Shown: one piece after another, positions 20,912-31,437 of the stretch | How the letters are laid out: each line of letters begins with the position of its first letter | Numbering within the stretch: the stretch's first letter is position 1 | DNA from: Chondrus crispus | Taxonomy: Eukaryota; Rhodophyta; Florideophyceae; Gigartinales; Gigartinaceae | Length of the DNA stretch: 64,000 nucleotides | Assembly: GCF_000350225.1 (NCBI RefSeq) | Contig: NW_005179069.1 | Coordinates: forward strand, 502,472-566,471 | Reading direction: 5' to 3' | Program-made: the position numbers and the translations under genes | The notes under the pieces: generated by a model | Seen by the model: only the letters and a program-made list of their open reading frames with translations | Database searches by the model: none | Told to the model about the DNA's origin: nothing

Positions 20912-23142
20912 TCAACATTCTCCAAATGGGTCTAGTGCTTCCCTAGTAAGGCGCTGGATAACATCCGGAATCTTACCGGTCGTGTTCAAGTCTGGAAAGT
21001 AAACGAGAACTGCCGCAGAGGGTATATCACTCTGTGATTGATCGTTTTGTTTCATCGGGGCGTAACGCCCAGTGTAGCATAAGCTTCCTCCTTTCTGTCC
21101 CTGTACAAGTTCGAACCACCGCACAGTTAAAACGATATTGTTGCTATTTGCATTCTCAACATGTTCAATTCTTCCCAACCAAAATGGTGTCACTTCGGTC
21201 ACGTTTGATCCGCAATTCACAGTCACCATGCTGCCCCTATCATATGAGCACGTGTCCTCCAGTGCCAATTCGGTTTCCGAATCATCATGTGATGCCTCAA
21301 CTTCGCCGCAAGCATCGCAAAAAGAAGCAAAATGCTGGAAGTCCCACTCTGGCGGGGCGGACTCCTTGCTTTCCATTGAGTCTATTTCAGAAAGAAGTGA
21401 TAAAACATTTTCTCTGCATCCAATTCTATTCTCTGTCACATTTATGCGCTTGCGATACGCGCTGATGTCAACTTTGGAGGGCTTATTTGTTTGTATGACT
21501 GGTGCTTTTCTCATATCTGGAACAAAATGGAGGAAAGAACCAATGAATCCTTCGGTTCTATCAAGTTTTTGAAGCGCTTCCCTCTTTTCGACCATTTTGT
21601 ACCCGACCAGGCAGGTAACATGAGCACCACCTCCTTCGAGCTCATGAGAATCATCCCGCTCGAAGACAAACTTTCTGAATGCGAGCATGTTGTTGATTCT
21701 CGACGCAACTGCACTTTGTTTATCACAAGCACCTGAAAAATTGTTCATCCCAGAGACGCGGCTAGCATGTATGTTGTTTTGTACTGACGCGAAGTTTCCC
21801 CCTTGACTTTCAACAATGTGCCTGTGAAGTTCCGAAACACAGGCTGTATTCCTATCCCGCATGAAGACAGAAATTCGACTGAATCGGCGGTCAATGTCCT
21901 CATGTGTGTGCCCAACCGGTAAAAAGTTAACAACAATGCGGTTGAAGAGCCCTTTATGCACCATGTAATCACAAAATGCAAAAAGAAGCGATTCTTGTTG
22001 TCTTTTGATGTATTATCCAGCTGAACATTCAGCTCTTTCGGAAAACAACTCATACCTTGAGCTCTTTTTGCATCTCGCAACAGAAAAAGTGAGCGACATA
22101 GCGCATCAATTGTCTGATTCGCACCTGAGGGGATGTTGTCGGCTGACGTGAAAAAACAAACGAAATGCTGTCCAGAAAGTGCCCCGTGATAGCAAACACC
22201 AGTGACCTTCTGCTTTAGAGGCTTCCCCGTATCTCTTTTTGTCGTCGTGTAGAAGCGCGGTAGTCCAAACTTCGCCTGGTCGGCCCCGTCAATAATTACA
22301 GAAAGAATTTCCTGGGGCCTTTCAATTGCGTTTGACTGAATGAGTCTATATTGTGCTCGCTCAGAGTGGATTTGCTTCAGATGTGCGCGGAATCCTTTCT
22401 TAAGTTTTTCTCTACATTTTTCATATCCTGTTTTCCTAGCAATTGACAGCAGACTCTCCTTAAAGCTTGTGCACGTGTCACAAACGGAAAAGCCGTGTCT
22501 TCGTCTACACTTGATATGTGAGGCATACCGTTTCCAAGTTTCGTAAAAGTGAGAAGAAGAGCACGCTCGACGGCCATACATCCCTTCATTTTCTCGAAAC
22601 AGCGTGTAAACCAGGTATTTATTTCCATGTGGGAGGTGCCGCTCGATGCTGTGCGGCATTTCATCTCCAAGATCGTCAGCCAGGGCTCGCAGGAATGAAA
22701 TTACCGAGGATTTTTTAGTTGAGCTCCCATCCGATCCCCCCATTCTCCCGGGGAGGCAGGAAGCGTTCGCTGAAGGTAGTTGCATGACATTGGAAATCAT
22801 GGTCCTTGACACGTCCACAGTGTCAATCACCATTCTCCAACAAACCTGCCAGCCGTCACAGTAGAAGTATCGCCGTGAGCGCTGTGGATCCAGAACGATT
22901 AGATCGACGAGGCGTGCCTTTCTTTCATCACGAGAAATTGACAGGAAATTCTCTCGCATTGACCTACACTTCTCTGTACCGACTTCGAAGACGCAAAGAC
23001 GCTTGCAACAGCGTTTTGGCATCCAATTGTTGATATTCATGATGGATTGGCGTCGTGTCTTCTGTAATCGCGACTTCAATGATTTACGGTTGAGCGCGAT
23101 TGGAACTTCTGATAGGGGAGGAGGATCGTCTAAGGTCGTCAT
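20912..23142 (-). pseudogene. LPVGHTHEDID-type (DUF7869-like) transposase candidate, one frameshift
   Basis: Two long overlapping frames (23142-21745 and 21964-20912) form one gene of about 740 codons with a single shift near 21965-21975. A Cys/His cluster (CRRRHGFSVCDTCTSF) precedes the conserved core. The core has IIDGADQAKFGLPRF, then LNVQLDNTSKDNKNRF and, in the second frame, VNFLPVGHTHEDIDRRFS. These are the hallmarks of the family I know as DUF7869, widespread in repeat-rich algae, oomycetes and mosses. The spaced D...D...HxHED pattern suggests an RNase H-fold transposase, which is inference. It is divergent from the ParB-like gene, with starts 682 bp apart. Apart from one indel, the frames are clean over 2.2 kb, so decay is recent. 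Confidence 0.7.
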
Positions 23143-23824
23143 GATATCGCTGTATGTGAAGGTTCAACGCTTCAGGTAGTAATGACGCACCTGCAAGTAT
23201 GGACTGTGTGCAAGCACGCACTGCGGTGTGGGATCAAGAATGTGCAGCCGAACGACTACATATCCCGTACTGGTATTCGGCTGGAAGCCAAAAGTCAGCA
23301 GCTCGGATCACTGTGGTCTGTTTTCAAAATAGTAGATGTCAGGAAACTATATCAGATTCCTCTGCTGTGCTTTTAATTTTTTTTCTGAAGGTTACACTTC
23401 GAAGTGTTTATCAAAGTCCTTTTCTACGCCCGTCAAATGCCTTGACAGTGACAAATATTTGCCTTTACCAAGCAAGTATTGCGATTCCTACGCAAAACAT
23501 TTCGTCAAAAGACGCGAAATCATGGTAGAGCAACAGGAATTTGTTCAAGTGGGTGACTGATATCTATATCATCTGCCTTACCCCTAACCTTTCCGAAACT
23601 CTCACATTCGATCGACCTGTTCAAATGTTTGAACTCAATGTTCAAATCTTCGGAATGAGCGGTGATTCTCTCATTCGCCTACGATGGTTTTTGTGCCTAC
23701 ACAAAACAACATTGTAAACAATTGCCCCGTACCCGAAGCCTTTGCTGAAGTCACAAGACTGGCGGCATTGCCTTTTACGATAGCCAAATCCTACAACTAA
23801 AGCGAGGCAGAAAGTCCTGCAGTC
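23143..23824. other. Divergent intergenic region of the candidate element
   Basis: This is AT-rich spacer between the starts of the two divergent genes. It presumably contains both promoters; I see no further gene and no clear regulatory motif. Confidence 0.5.
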
Positions 23825-25618
23825 ATGAAGGTTTCAGGAAGTGAGGTTACGAGTGATACTGTGACTGAATACGTCGATCCGCGTAAAATTGTCAATCTCT
23901 GGTACTCCAGGCCAATTCTTCCTCGAGATGAAGATATTGTCAGAGAAGGGTTTCTGCAAAATGGATACATCAGCAGTTATCTCATATCATGTCGAGTGGC
24001 TACTGTTCCTGAAATACAGCTACTCTTTGAAAGAGAGCCACATTGCTACACGCCTGAAAAGGCATCAGAAGTGGCACGAGCAGTGATAAGAGAAGAGACA
24101 GATGGACGCGCTGGAGGGTATCGCTTTTGTTATGATGGACACATCCGCAAAAGAGTAGCGGTACAGCTAATGGAGGACGGGGTTTTGATGAAGGATTTCA
24201 AGTTGAAAGGTGAATTGGTAATGTCGATGCCAGCCCAAGATGAGATTGCGTATGGACTTTCGAGAAATGCTCTTCACTCTTTCTGTGTCCCGCTCTCTTT
24301 CCTCGCAACGCTCCTACGCTGCCACGAATACGACGTTGAACTGAATGCCTGGTTGAGCCAAAGGCGGCAAAAATGTTTATCAGCGACCGAAGTTGCCCGT
24401 CGCCTGGTGTCAAGTACTGCAAGAGGGGTTCAGGATGACAAAGTTATGAGCAAACAGACTGAAACAAAGCGCCAAATCTTGGGAGTTGCTCGCAAGCTTC
24501 CCATTTCTACAGTTGACTACTTACGGGATTTCATGTGCAATGATGATGGAGGCTTGCAAGTTGCGTTCACATTGGCAAATTTGCGAGCAATTCCCAAAAG
24601 AGTGACGGCAGAGGAATATTTAATGTTGGTGAAACGATTTATCAGGTATTATCAAGATTGCTTGCCTTCTCCGAAGCCGCTTCTCCCCAAAGATGTTTCG
24701 ACACAGTTGGTGCAGTTACGCCAAGCAATTCAAGAGCTTGAAAAATTCAAAACCCTTTGTGATTACGACGAAATCCCGAATGAGATGACCACAATTGCAG
24801 AAAGAATGACGTGTACGCAGCTGCTGGATATCCAAATGCAGGAACATGCGTTCAGAAAGCACCTTATACAACCACTTGAAACTGCGTGCAGAAATCTGGT
24901 GCCAAATGGGACTAACCATTTGGAAATCGCCCGAAAAAGATTGCAACAAATACCTCAAGAGAACAGTGAGCACTCAGATACACATAAACATCCTGCGATT
25001 GATTCAGACACTGAACTATCATCTCCAGGTACTTCAGAGAATGGAAGCTCAAAAGACGGTGAAGAGGAGGGCTCTGCGGCCAAAGCATCCCTCTTATCGC
25101 ACAGTCAATACTCAGGCGGGCCCTGTGAACGGCACAATGAGAGACCAGTTGAATCAGTTGCAGAGGCAGCGTCAGTAATTGAGGCATCTCAATTACTACC
25201 GGTTGGGTGGAAGATTGTGCAGGCTACACTTGAGGACTTCATGACACAACACGATGAGTGGAAAATGGTGCAGGGGAAAGCCGATATGGTCATGACTGTT
25301 CTACAAGATGATGAATCTAATGAGGACTGCCTGAAACAGGTTGTACGTCACTGCGGTATGGCGATGAAACAGAGCGGCGTGTGCTATATCGTGTGCAATT
25401 TTATTCACTTCTCGAAGCTTTTTTCAGTTGTATGTGCGGAGGGCATGGAAATGATGAAGCATCCCATGCTTTACATACAAGATCCGTCAACAATCAAGAG
25501 AAAGACATTCTCCGGGCAACTGAACAAGAACACAAACCACAGTTTCGCAGTTCGACATGGCCAAATCGTGCGGAACGAGACTACAAGAGTAGCGCTAAAC
25601 TCCCTAGCAGAAAAATGA
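23825..25618 (+). CDS. ParB-like N-terminal domain fused to methyltransferase-like C-terminus
   Basis: This intact gene of 597 codons starts MKVSGSEVTSDTVTEYVDPR. Residues about 15-130 resemble a ParB/Srx nuclease-like domain: VDPRKIVNLWYSRPILPRDE, and FCYDGHIRKRVAVQLMEDG in the place of the DGxHR box. A helical region follows (LSATEVARRLV, RQILGVARKLP), like the helix-turn-helix after ParB domains, then a Ser/Glu-rich linker (about 385-450). Residues about 460-580 resemble the end of a DNA methylase domain (AMKQSGVCYIVCNFIHFSKL, MLYIQDPSTIKRKTFSG), but the catalytic DPPY-type motif is not recognisable (MVMTVLQDDES stands there). ParB-methylase fusions are known in prokaryotic elements; this one may have been domesticated for DNA binding. 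It is the only fully open gene in the block. Confidence 0.55.
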   Translation: MKVSGSEVTSDTVTEYVDPRKIVNLWYSRPILPRDEDIVREGFLQNGYISSYLISCRVATVPEIQLLFEREPHCYTPEKASEVARAVIREETDGRAGGYRFCYDGHIRKRVAVQLMEDGVLMKDFKLKGELVMSMPAQDEIAYGLSRNALHSFCVPLSFLATLLRCHEYDVELNAWLSQRRQKCLSATEVARRLVSSTARGVQDDKVMSKQTETKRQILGVARKLPISTVDYLRDFMCNDDGGLQVAFTLANLRAIPKRVTAEEYLMLVKRFIRYYQDCLPSPKPLLPKDVSTQLVQLRQAIQELEKFKTLCDYDEIPNEMTTIAERMTCTQLLDIQMQEHAFRKHLIQPLETACRNLVPNGTNHLEIARKRLQQIPQENSEHSDTHKHPAIDSDTELSSPGTSENGSSKDGEEEGSAAKASLLSHSQYSGGPCERHNERPVESVAEAASVIEASQLLPVGWKIVQATLEDFMTQHDEWKMVQGKADMVMTVLQDDESNEDCLKQVVRHCGMAMKQSGVCYIVCNFIHFSKLFSVVCAEGMEMMKHPMLYIQDPSTIKRKTFSGQLNKNTNHSFAVRHGQIVRNETTRVALNSLAEK

Positions 25619-25689
25619 ATAATTTGGGAGTGCAGCTACAGTGAAATGTGATATTTTTAGCATATTTGAGTCAGAGTGCTCTACCCTCA

Positions 25690-26460
25690 TCCCAAGAGCA
25701 CACTCCCTCGTGTTCACACATCATCGGCGCCCTGGATACCATTTCCCCCGCCGTGCCCCCGCTCGACCACGGGCCCGATTCCGCTGCCCTCGGCCTCCCG
25801 CTCGCCCTGTTCGGACACGGCGATCGCGTCATTCTCCAGCCGTACGCCTCACTGCCGCTCGTGGCAGAGCTCATTCCGAATCAATCTAGGAGGGCCTGCC
25901 GTATAGGCACGTCGCATAACGTGGGCTTGCAACTCTCGTCGACCGCCGCCTCGGCCGCGAAGAAGGCCGCCGCCGCGAAGACGGAGTCTCCGCTCGTGCA
26001 GACTGCCCACGCATTTTTGCAAAAGTCTAGCTCCACGCCGACGCGGCCTTCGGGGAAGCCCACGCCCAAGTAGCAGACGCCGATTCGCGGCTCGAAGAGC
26101 TCTTCTGTCCCAGTGTCGTCGACGCCGTCGCCGGGGAATGGAGACACTTGTTGTTTGTCTACGCCCGGGAAACCGTCCCCGGTTCCAAGCGCCCAGACGG
26201 CCTCCGCGGAACGACAGAGTGCCTATTGTGGACGCACTGGTCAATTTGACGACGGGCAAGGTGTCGGTGTCGGGGAGTATCGACCCGATGTGTCGCATTA
26301 CGTGCGTCGAGCGGTGATTCATGCGCGACTTGACTTTTTCGGCGGGCACGTCGTCGGCGTCTGTCTCGTCGTCGGGGGCGTATGTCGGGCTGGATGACTA
26401 CATTCGTAGACGGTTGCGTGAGTACCTGAATTTGCTTTCTGCGATCGGTGGCGTCGGTTG
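25690..26460 (+). pseudogene. Decayed GC-rich gene, unknown family
   Basis: Three frames in succession carry coding-like text: LGLPLALFGHGDRVILQPYA and PLVAELIP (about 25780-25880), then DSRLEELFCPSVVDAVAGEW with LLFVYARETVPGSKRPDGLR (about 26080-26210), then VDALVNLTTGKVSVSGSIDP and GAYVGLDDYIRRRLREYLNL to a stop near 26460. A TGA near 26315 also interrupts the last frame. The order and spacing suggest one gene broken by indels. I do not recognise it. Confidence 0.4.
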
Positions 26461-26503
26461 AGGGGGTGCTCGGGGGACCGTTAGGCGGCGAAAGAGCTCT
26501 GAA

Positions 26504-26812
26504 ATGGTCGACGAGATGAATGTCTCACAGTTTGAGCTGTACAATAAGCAGTTTGTCAAGACGTGGATGAAAGCACAGAGGCCGGGAGCGCGACGGCTTC
26601 GAGCGGCACGGGCGAGCCGAGGACGCGCCGTTGCGACTGCAGGCTGGAAAGGGAGGCCAATTTTGGAGGGAGCGGGGGTGGGCGCGGTGTGGACGGTCGG
26701 GTCGCGAGCGGGCGTAGCGCTTGGGCGGCGGTATAGATACGGCAGCGGCGGCCGACGCGCCGGCGGCCGATGGCAAGCGCGCGGGCGACGCCAAACGGAC
26801 GGGCGTCGGTGA
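26504..26812 (+). pseudogene. Possible 3' continuation of the decayed gene
   Basis: The start MVDEMNVSQFELYNKQFVKT looks like real coding sequence but soon passes into low-complexity Gly/Arg text. It may be the last exon-like part of the preceding relic. No family is recognised. Confidence 0.25.
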
Positions 26813-27295
26813 GGTGGGCGGGCTACCCGGGCAGGAGCTGCAGCAGGCGTGGTCGAAGCGATGCGGGCGGGCGCAGTGACAAGCCCCCAGGGAGTCTCCG
26901 GGAATTAATTTTTGTGTCATAGTCATATTTTTCTTTTTGTACACTCGCTCTGCAGGCGGTCTGTGTCCAGCGCGCGGCACACCAACGCGCAGCGCAGCGC
27001 AACGGGATGTGATTTTTTATGTAATAAGGATATTTATTTCCATGGATCAGTATTATGACTCGGGCATACGTGCCACGCCGCGTTAGCGTGTGGCAAGTGA
27101 ACAGCCTGCGCTCTCCCCAAAAACGGATCGCTCGCCATCCTCTCTTGCACCTCCCCCAGTCGTTCTTCTCTTCCTTCTCCCGCCTTCACCCCTAGGGGCG
27201 GATTCGGGTGGTGATATTTACGCTTCCTATCCGCATCATCACTGCACTCGCCCACATCTTATCCATTTTCAAGTCCTGCAGTGGTCCCCGCCGCA
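26813..27295. other. No gene recognised
   Basis: This is mixed GC-rich then AT-rich sequence between the decayed gene and the U1-70K relic, with no coding support. Confidence 0.4.
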
Positions 27296-27890
27296 ATGGA
27301 AGCTGCAGAGTTGTCCCGCGAGACACGGTCGCCGCCTCGACCTTCTTCCTCTCTCCTCTCCCCCGAACCCCTCGATACGAAAATGGCTGGTGAAAGTGAG
27401 AGCAAGCCGGAGACACCCTTTGAAACACCTGCTCAAAGAAGGCGGCGTGTTCGGAACGCCGCGTTGAAGAAGGCCTCGGAAATCGTTAAAAACGAGAGGA
27501 GACCAGTGGGACCCAAAAAGCGACGATTCTGCAAAGACAAAAACTGCGTATTGCACGCTCTTTGCTGCTAATCTGCCCTTTACCATGGTGGAGAAGTTAT
27601 TGCAGGATGCATTCGAGGCATATGGCTCTGTGGAAACTGTTATGCCATTAGATAGAGAGGGAGTTTTGAGAGACTACGCATTTGTTGAGTTTGAACGAGA
27701 ACGCGATATGAAGATTGCATAGCGAGAAGCGAACCGGATGAGGTCAGGAGGCCATCGCATTCTGGTAGATGTGGAAAGGGGTCGAACTGTTAACGGTTGG
27801 CTGCCAAACAGGCTAGACGATCCGAACAATGTGTGCACGAGCAAGCGACGGAGTGAGAGGAGGGAGGCAAGGCCGAGACTAGAACATTAA
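27296..27890 (+). pseudogene. U1 snRNP 70K-like relic
   Basis: The N-terminal part has ETPFETPAQRRRRVRNAALK, the conserved approach to the U1-70K RNA-recognition motif. After a one-base shift near 27530-27570 the RRM follows: LFAANLPFTM (RNP2 region), DYAFVEFERERDM (RNP1 region) and the diagnostic HRILVDVERGRTVNGW. A TAG at 27720-27722 breaks the RRM. The Arg-rich C-terminal region of the true protein is absent; the frame ends RPRLEH and a TAA. The intact protein binds stem-loop I of U1 snRNA in splicing. The lack of introns in the relic cannot distinguish a processed copy from an intron-poor host gene. The right inverted arm starts inside it at 27780. Confidence 0.78.
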
Positions 27891-28673
27891 GCGACAGGCT
27901 CTGAGAAGATGCGATGTCTTCTTCCTATACAAATATTTTATGCCCCATCAAGGCGAATTTACATCTACTTGTGTGAGCCTTTCCAACTAGTCACGCACTT
28001 CATCAACATGCTGTACGTAATAATTGGCTGAAGTGCTCTTCCGTTCAACTGTACATGTGTGAACACTAATATTCTTCCCGTCAGCATTGCGATATATTTA
28101 TTTAAACATGTCTTCATCGGTTAGGTCGTCACCAATAGAACAAACCCAGTCCGGCGCCTCACCCTCGACATCGAAGCGTCTCAACACTTCAGCCACTGCT
28201 GCTCCTTTGTGCACCCCTTGCGGTCGAACGTAAAGGAGTTTTTGCCCCATCAAGACCTCCATCGGACTGCCGTGTAGCACCTCCTCGAGCGCTTGCCGAG
28301 CATCATGTGCTCGACTGACTGCGACATTGCATATAGCTGGCATCTCTGAAATGCCAGCTATATGCAATCTCTTTCTGCGACATTGCCTCCGCACTTCATG
28401 GGTCAAGATTGTCGAATCTGTAGTTCATCGACATAAAGGTAGAGGAGATTGATCTACATCATGACTCCAAGGAATTATTCACTCTTTGAAACCGTGAATT
28501 TTACAGTTTCACAAAAATTACACACTTTGCTGCAGTGCACAAAGAATAAATATACTTTCCCGAATTGGCGACCTGTGTATCAAGGCCATAAATAGGCTTA
28601 AATTCGGCTTAGGCAATATTCAAACGCAGTTCTTTTTAAGAAGGAAAAATCTTTTTAATAACCAATCACTGTT
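27780..28673 (-). repeat. Right inverted arm (894 bp)
   Basis: This is the inverted copy of 18241-19134. Its inner end runs without a break into the rest of the U1-70K relic, so this arm looks like the original and the left arm like the derived copy. Confidence 0.9.
27948..28406 (-). pseudogene. Trehalose-6-phosphate phosphatase C-terminal relic (right copy)
   Basis: This is the inverted twin of 18508-18966, with the same GDDLTDEDMF signature and the same internal stop codons. It differs by a few bases: it reads VRPQGVH where the left copy has VRRRGVH (the Pro-Gln form is nearer the family norm), and NVAV for NLAV. It lies tail to tail with the U1-70K relic, whose coding end is at 27890. Confidence 0.8.
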
Positions 28674-30221
28674 GTTGGCGTATTGGCGGAATAGCGCGAT
28701 TATTCACGCTCTCTCGGGCCAAGAAGACGCCTTGATCGAGGACCCACGGCCCTCGGTGCCGTAAGTTTGCGTCACACGCGTGTGAGAACATGGACAGAAA
28801 AGTAAGTCCCAGTTGGGGTCCTAACACGCGTAAGAATTCGCGACAGGGACCCGCGCCGAGACGCGAAGCTACGCGAAAGCAGAAAGGGAAGAGGGCTGGA
28901 CGAACACCAACCACTGTACCCTGAGAGCAATATACCGAGAAGGCACCACCGCCCGCCGCAGACACTACTGTCAATCACCGGCGGCGCCCCCAAAAATAAT
29001 CGGTGAAATACATTCGGGGGAGACACTGTACGCCAATCATGTGCACTGCGGCGTCAGCAACGATCCGCCGCCGCCCCGGAAATAATCAAAAAAGGGAGCA
29101 ACTTACAGTGAGGCAATGCGCACGTGTGCACGTGCGCAGGCGACGGACAGGACGGGTGGGGGGCGACACGCAATCGGACAGCGAAAAGCAGCGCGTGGGA
29201 CGCATTGCCCTTCGGTGGGGTACGAACCACGCTGCACGAGAGGGGGAAGGGAGTCGTCGTCGTCGTCACCGAGCACGCCGGACGACCCCCTGCCTGGTAC
29301 AGCAATTGGGCGTCAGCACCGAGAAGACAGCGCGCTCAAGACTGACACGCTCTCACGCCCGGCTCCAGACGGCAGAGCGACATGAGAGACTCGCCGACGG
29401 AATAAGCGTCGACTAAGGACCGGGAAACGACGCCTCGCGACGCGCTGCTCGCTAGCCCTTCCTCGCAGCCCACCACCGTGGTGGTTCGTGGAGAGCGGCG
29501 ACAGAGTCGCCCCGCTCTGAATCAGGCCTCGCGCCCTCGCTGTCAACGGCGAGGGGTGACACGGCAACACGACAGGCGGTATCGACCACCGCCACGGAGA
29601 CACGCGATCGTGATGCGCGTCCGCATAAACGGCGGTGCAAGGAAAGCGGTACCGATCGCTCCAGACCCAGCGCGCCATCGTCTCACGCAGGAGGGCCGCC
29701 GCGCCTCGTAAGGCGGGGGGCGACGGGAGCTTCGAACGATTAGCCACAGCCCACGCTACGAAGCGTACATCTGCCCCCGTAGCAGCGTCAAGTCAACCTC
29801 TCTGGACGACGTCCGTGATGACGGGACAACCAGCGCCGTGCCGCCACCATGGGACGGGTCCGACGAGGGCGAACGCAAACGCGTACAAACACGTCCGTCA
29901 CGACGAAGGAGATTGCGTGGCATAGCCCAGAGCCCGACCGTCCGGGCCGGCATGCCGCCTGCTCCCCCGCTGGTCTCGCCCACGATCGGCGCGGGGACAG
30001 ACAAGAACCCCAACAACTCGAGCACGGCACGCAAGGGCGTTGTCGCAGGCACTGCGGGTACAGGTAACGTCAGTGGGGGGGGCAGACGCGCATTGTGGGT
30101 GCGAGCGGGTGGTCATTGAAGTTCGCGGCCTACGCCAGCGGTGGTCCTCGATTCCATCGGAAAGCAAGTGCCAAACCATCCTCACATGATGGATACAGCA
30201 CACTAGACGCCCTGACCACGC
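28674..30221. other. GC- and CpG-rich stretch without a supported gene
   Basis: Open frames occur on both strands but none resembles a family, and they look like chance frames of GC-rich sequence. The composition (many CGCG and ACGCG) resembles Ty3 element 1, so this may be displaced retroelement sequence. GTTG at 28674-28677 repeats the left flank of the inverted-arm block. Confidence 0.4.
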
Positions 30222-31178
30222 TGTAGTGCAATCATGGGCTCTACAGGGGGGTGAAAAGAAAGGAAAATATGTGGATATGAAAAGTAGTCCGGGTTGGGGG
30301 ACACACGTGTGAATAACTGCACAGTTTTAATTTTTAATTATTTTATTTTATTTAGTTAATTAGTTGGCATTAATTTTGCTGACACTAGATTAGATCTAGG
30401 ATCTAGCGCCGCGAGCTACTGTACTGGCTCCGGCGGGGCGATATATACCTTAGCCCTCTGACGACCAAGTCAGTAAAGGTAACCCGAGTTGCCGGAGTTG
30501 AATGTCGCCTTGGTCGAAGTCCGTCTCTACCAAGACGCTCCCTTTTACCTAAGCCTACGGCATCCTTCAGCGCTCGGGGGTCCCATTCCTTTTTCCTTTA
30601 TTTCGCAATCCTAATTTCCCTTAATCTTGAGTTGGTTCCACCTTGTAGGATTGCGATCCGCAACGTGACGTCATTTGCCATCGGGCTTTTGTGTTGGTGC
30701 ACCAGTGGTGCTTTTCTCAGTGTTGGTTCCATCGGAATCTGGTTGCCACCGATCCGTTGTTGGTACTTTGCCATCGGGCAGTACGACGGTGTAGCGCTGC
30801 TACGTTTTCTTCTTTCCCGACGGGCTACGTTGCGACGTCCCCGTCGAAGACCTTATCAAGGGTATAAGGTGTACAAGGCGCTCTTCGAGCATTGGATTTA
30901 CGACCCATCCGACCAGGTTTACCGAAACACCCCTCGGAACTCGTCGAGCAGTCGCCTTTACAAGTCTGTACCAACATTTACCGATCCCGTGCTGGGCCCT
31001 TCTCTTTGCCCCCCCTATCAGGGATCAGAGCTACTGCGGGCTGCAAACCCGCTTAAAGAGGACAGGGAGCTTCGAACACTCCGTAGCGCTGTGCCATTGG
31101 CAGTTGTTGTTTTTGTTGCTGTTGTTTGTGTTGGACCGTCGGACCTTGGTCTCTGCCTAACAGGCGCATTGCACTACA
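30222..31178 (+). repeat. 5' LTR of Ty3 element 2
   Basis: This 957 bp LTR runs from TGTAGTGCAATC to GCATTGCACTACA. It nearly equals 43388-44351, apart from small indels around 30560-30600. A TATA-like ATATATACC lies at about 30441. Confidence 0.92.
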
Positions 31179-31182
31179 AAAG

Positions 31183-31200
31183 TGGTCTTCCGACCTAGAA
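31183..31200 (+). promoter_or_regulatory. Primer-binding site of Ty3 element 2
   Basis: TGGTCTTCCGACCTAGAA lies four bases after the 5' LTR and is the same as the element 1 site but for one base. A second LTR-end/PBS-like unit occurs at 31264-31293. Confidence 0.65.
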
Positions 31201-31437
31201 TTTTGTCTATTGTGCAGGAGACCTGATCAAGAATTTTGCTTACGAAAGTCCAGGTCTGGAGACGCACTACAAAAGTGGTCTCTCGACCTAGAAATGCGTA
31301 CAGGAGACCCGACCTAGAAACTGCGTAAGCTGAAACGGACTACAGGAGTTTTATCTGTGACTAAAGTTTATTCAGGTGCGGTGGCGTTTTCTATTTTTTT
31401 CCTTGTGTTAACTTAGGTTCGTTTTTGGAAACGAACC
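31201..31437. other. Leader of Ty3 element 2
   Basis: This is the untranslated leader between PBS and gag. It contains a repeat of the LTR-end plus PBS segment (31264-31293) and a third partial GACCTAGAAA near 31310. Confidence 0.55.

Larger units (their letters stand above)
18241..28673. mobile_element. 10.43 kb block bounded by 894 bp inverted arms: candidate large transposon
   Basis: The outer limits are arms of equal length (18241-19134 and 27780-28673) that are almost identical and inverted. GTTG lies immediately outside each end (18237-18240 and 28674-28677), as a 4 bp target duplication would. Inside are two divergent genes: a DUF7869-like transposase candidate (minus strand) and a ParB/methyltransferase-like gene (plus strand). 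Decayed fragments of host-like genes lie on both sides. Four-base duplications are known for Sola-type transposons, but I cannot show that this is one. The alternative is an inverted segmental duplication, since the inner arm border cuts through a U1-70K relic. Confidence 0.5.
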
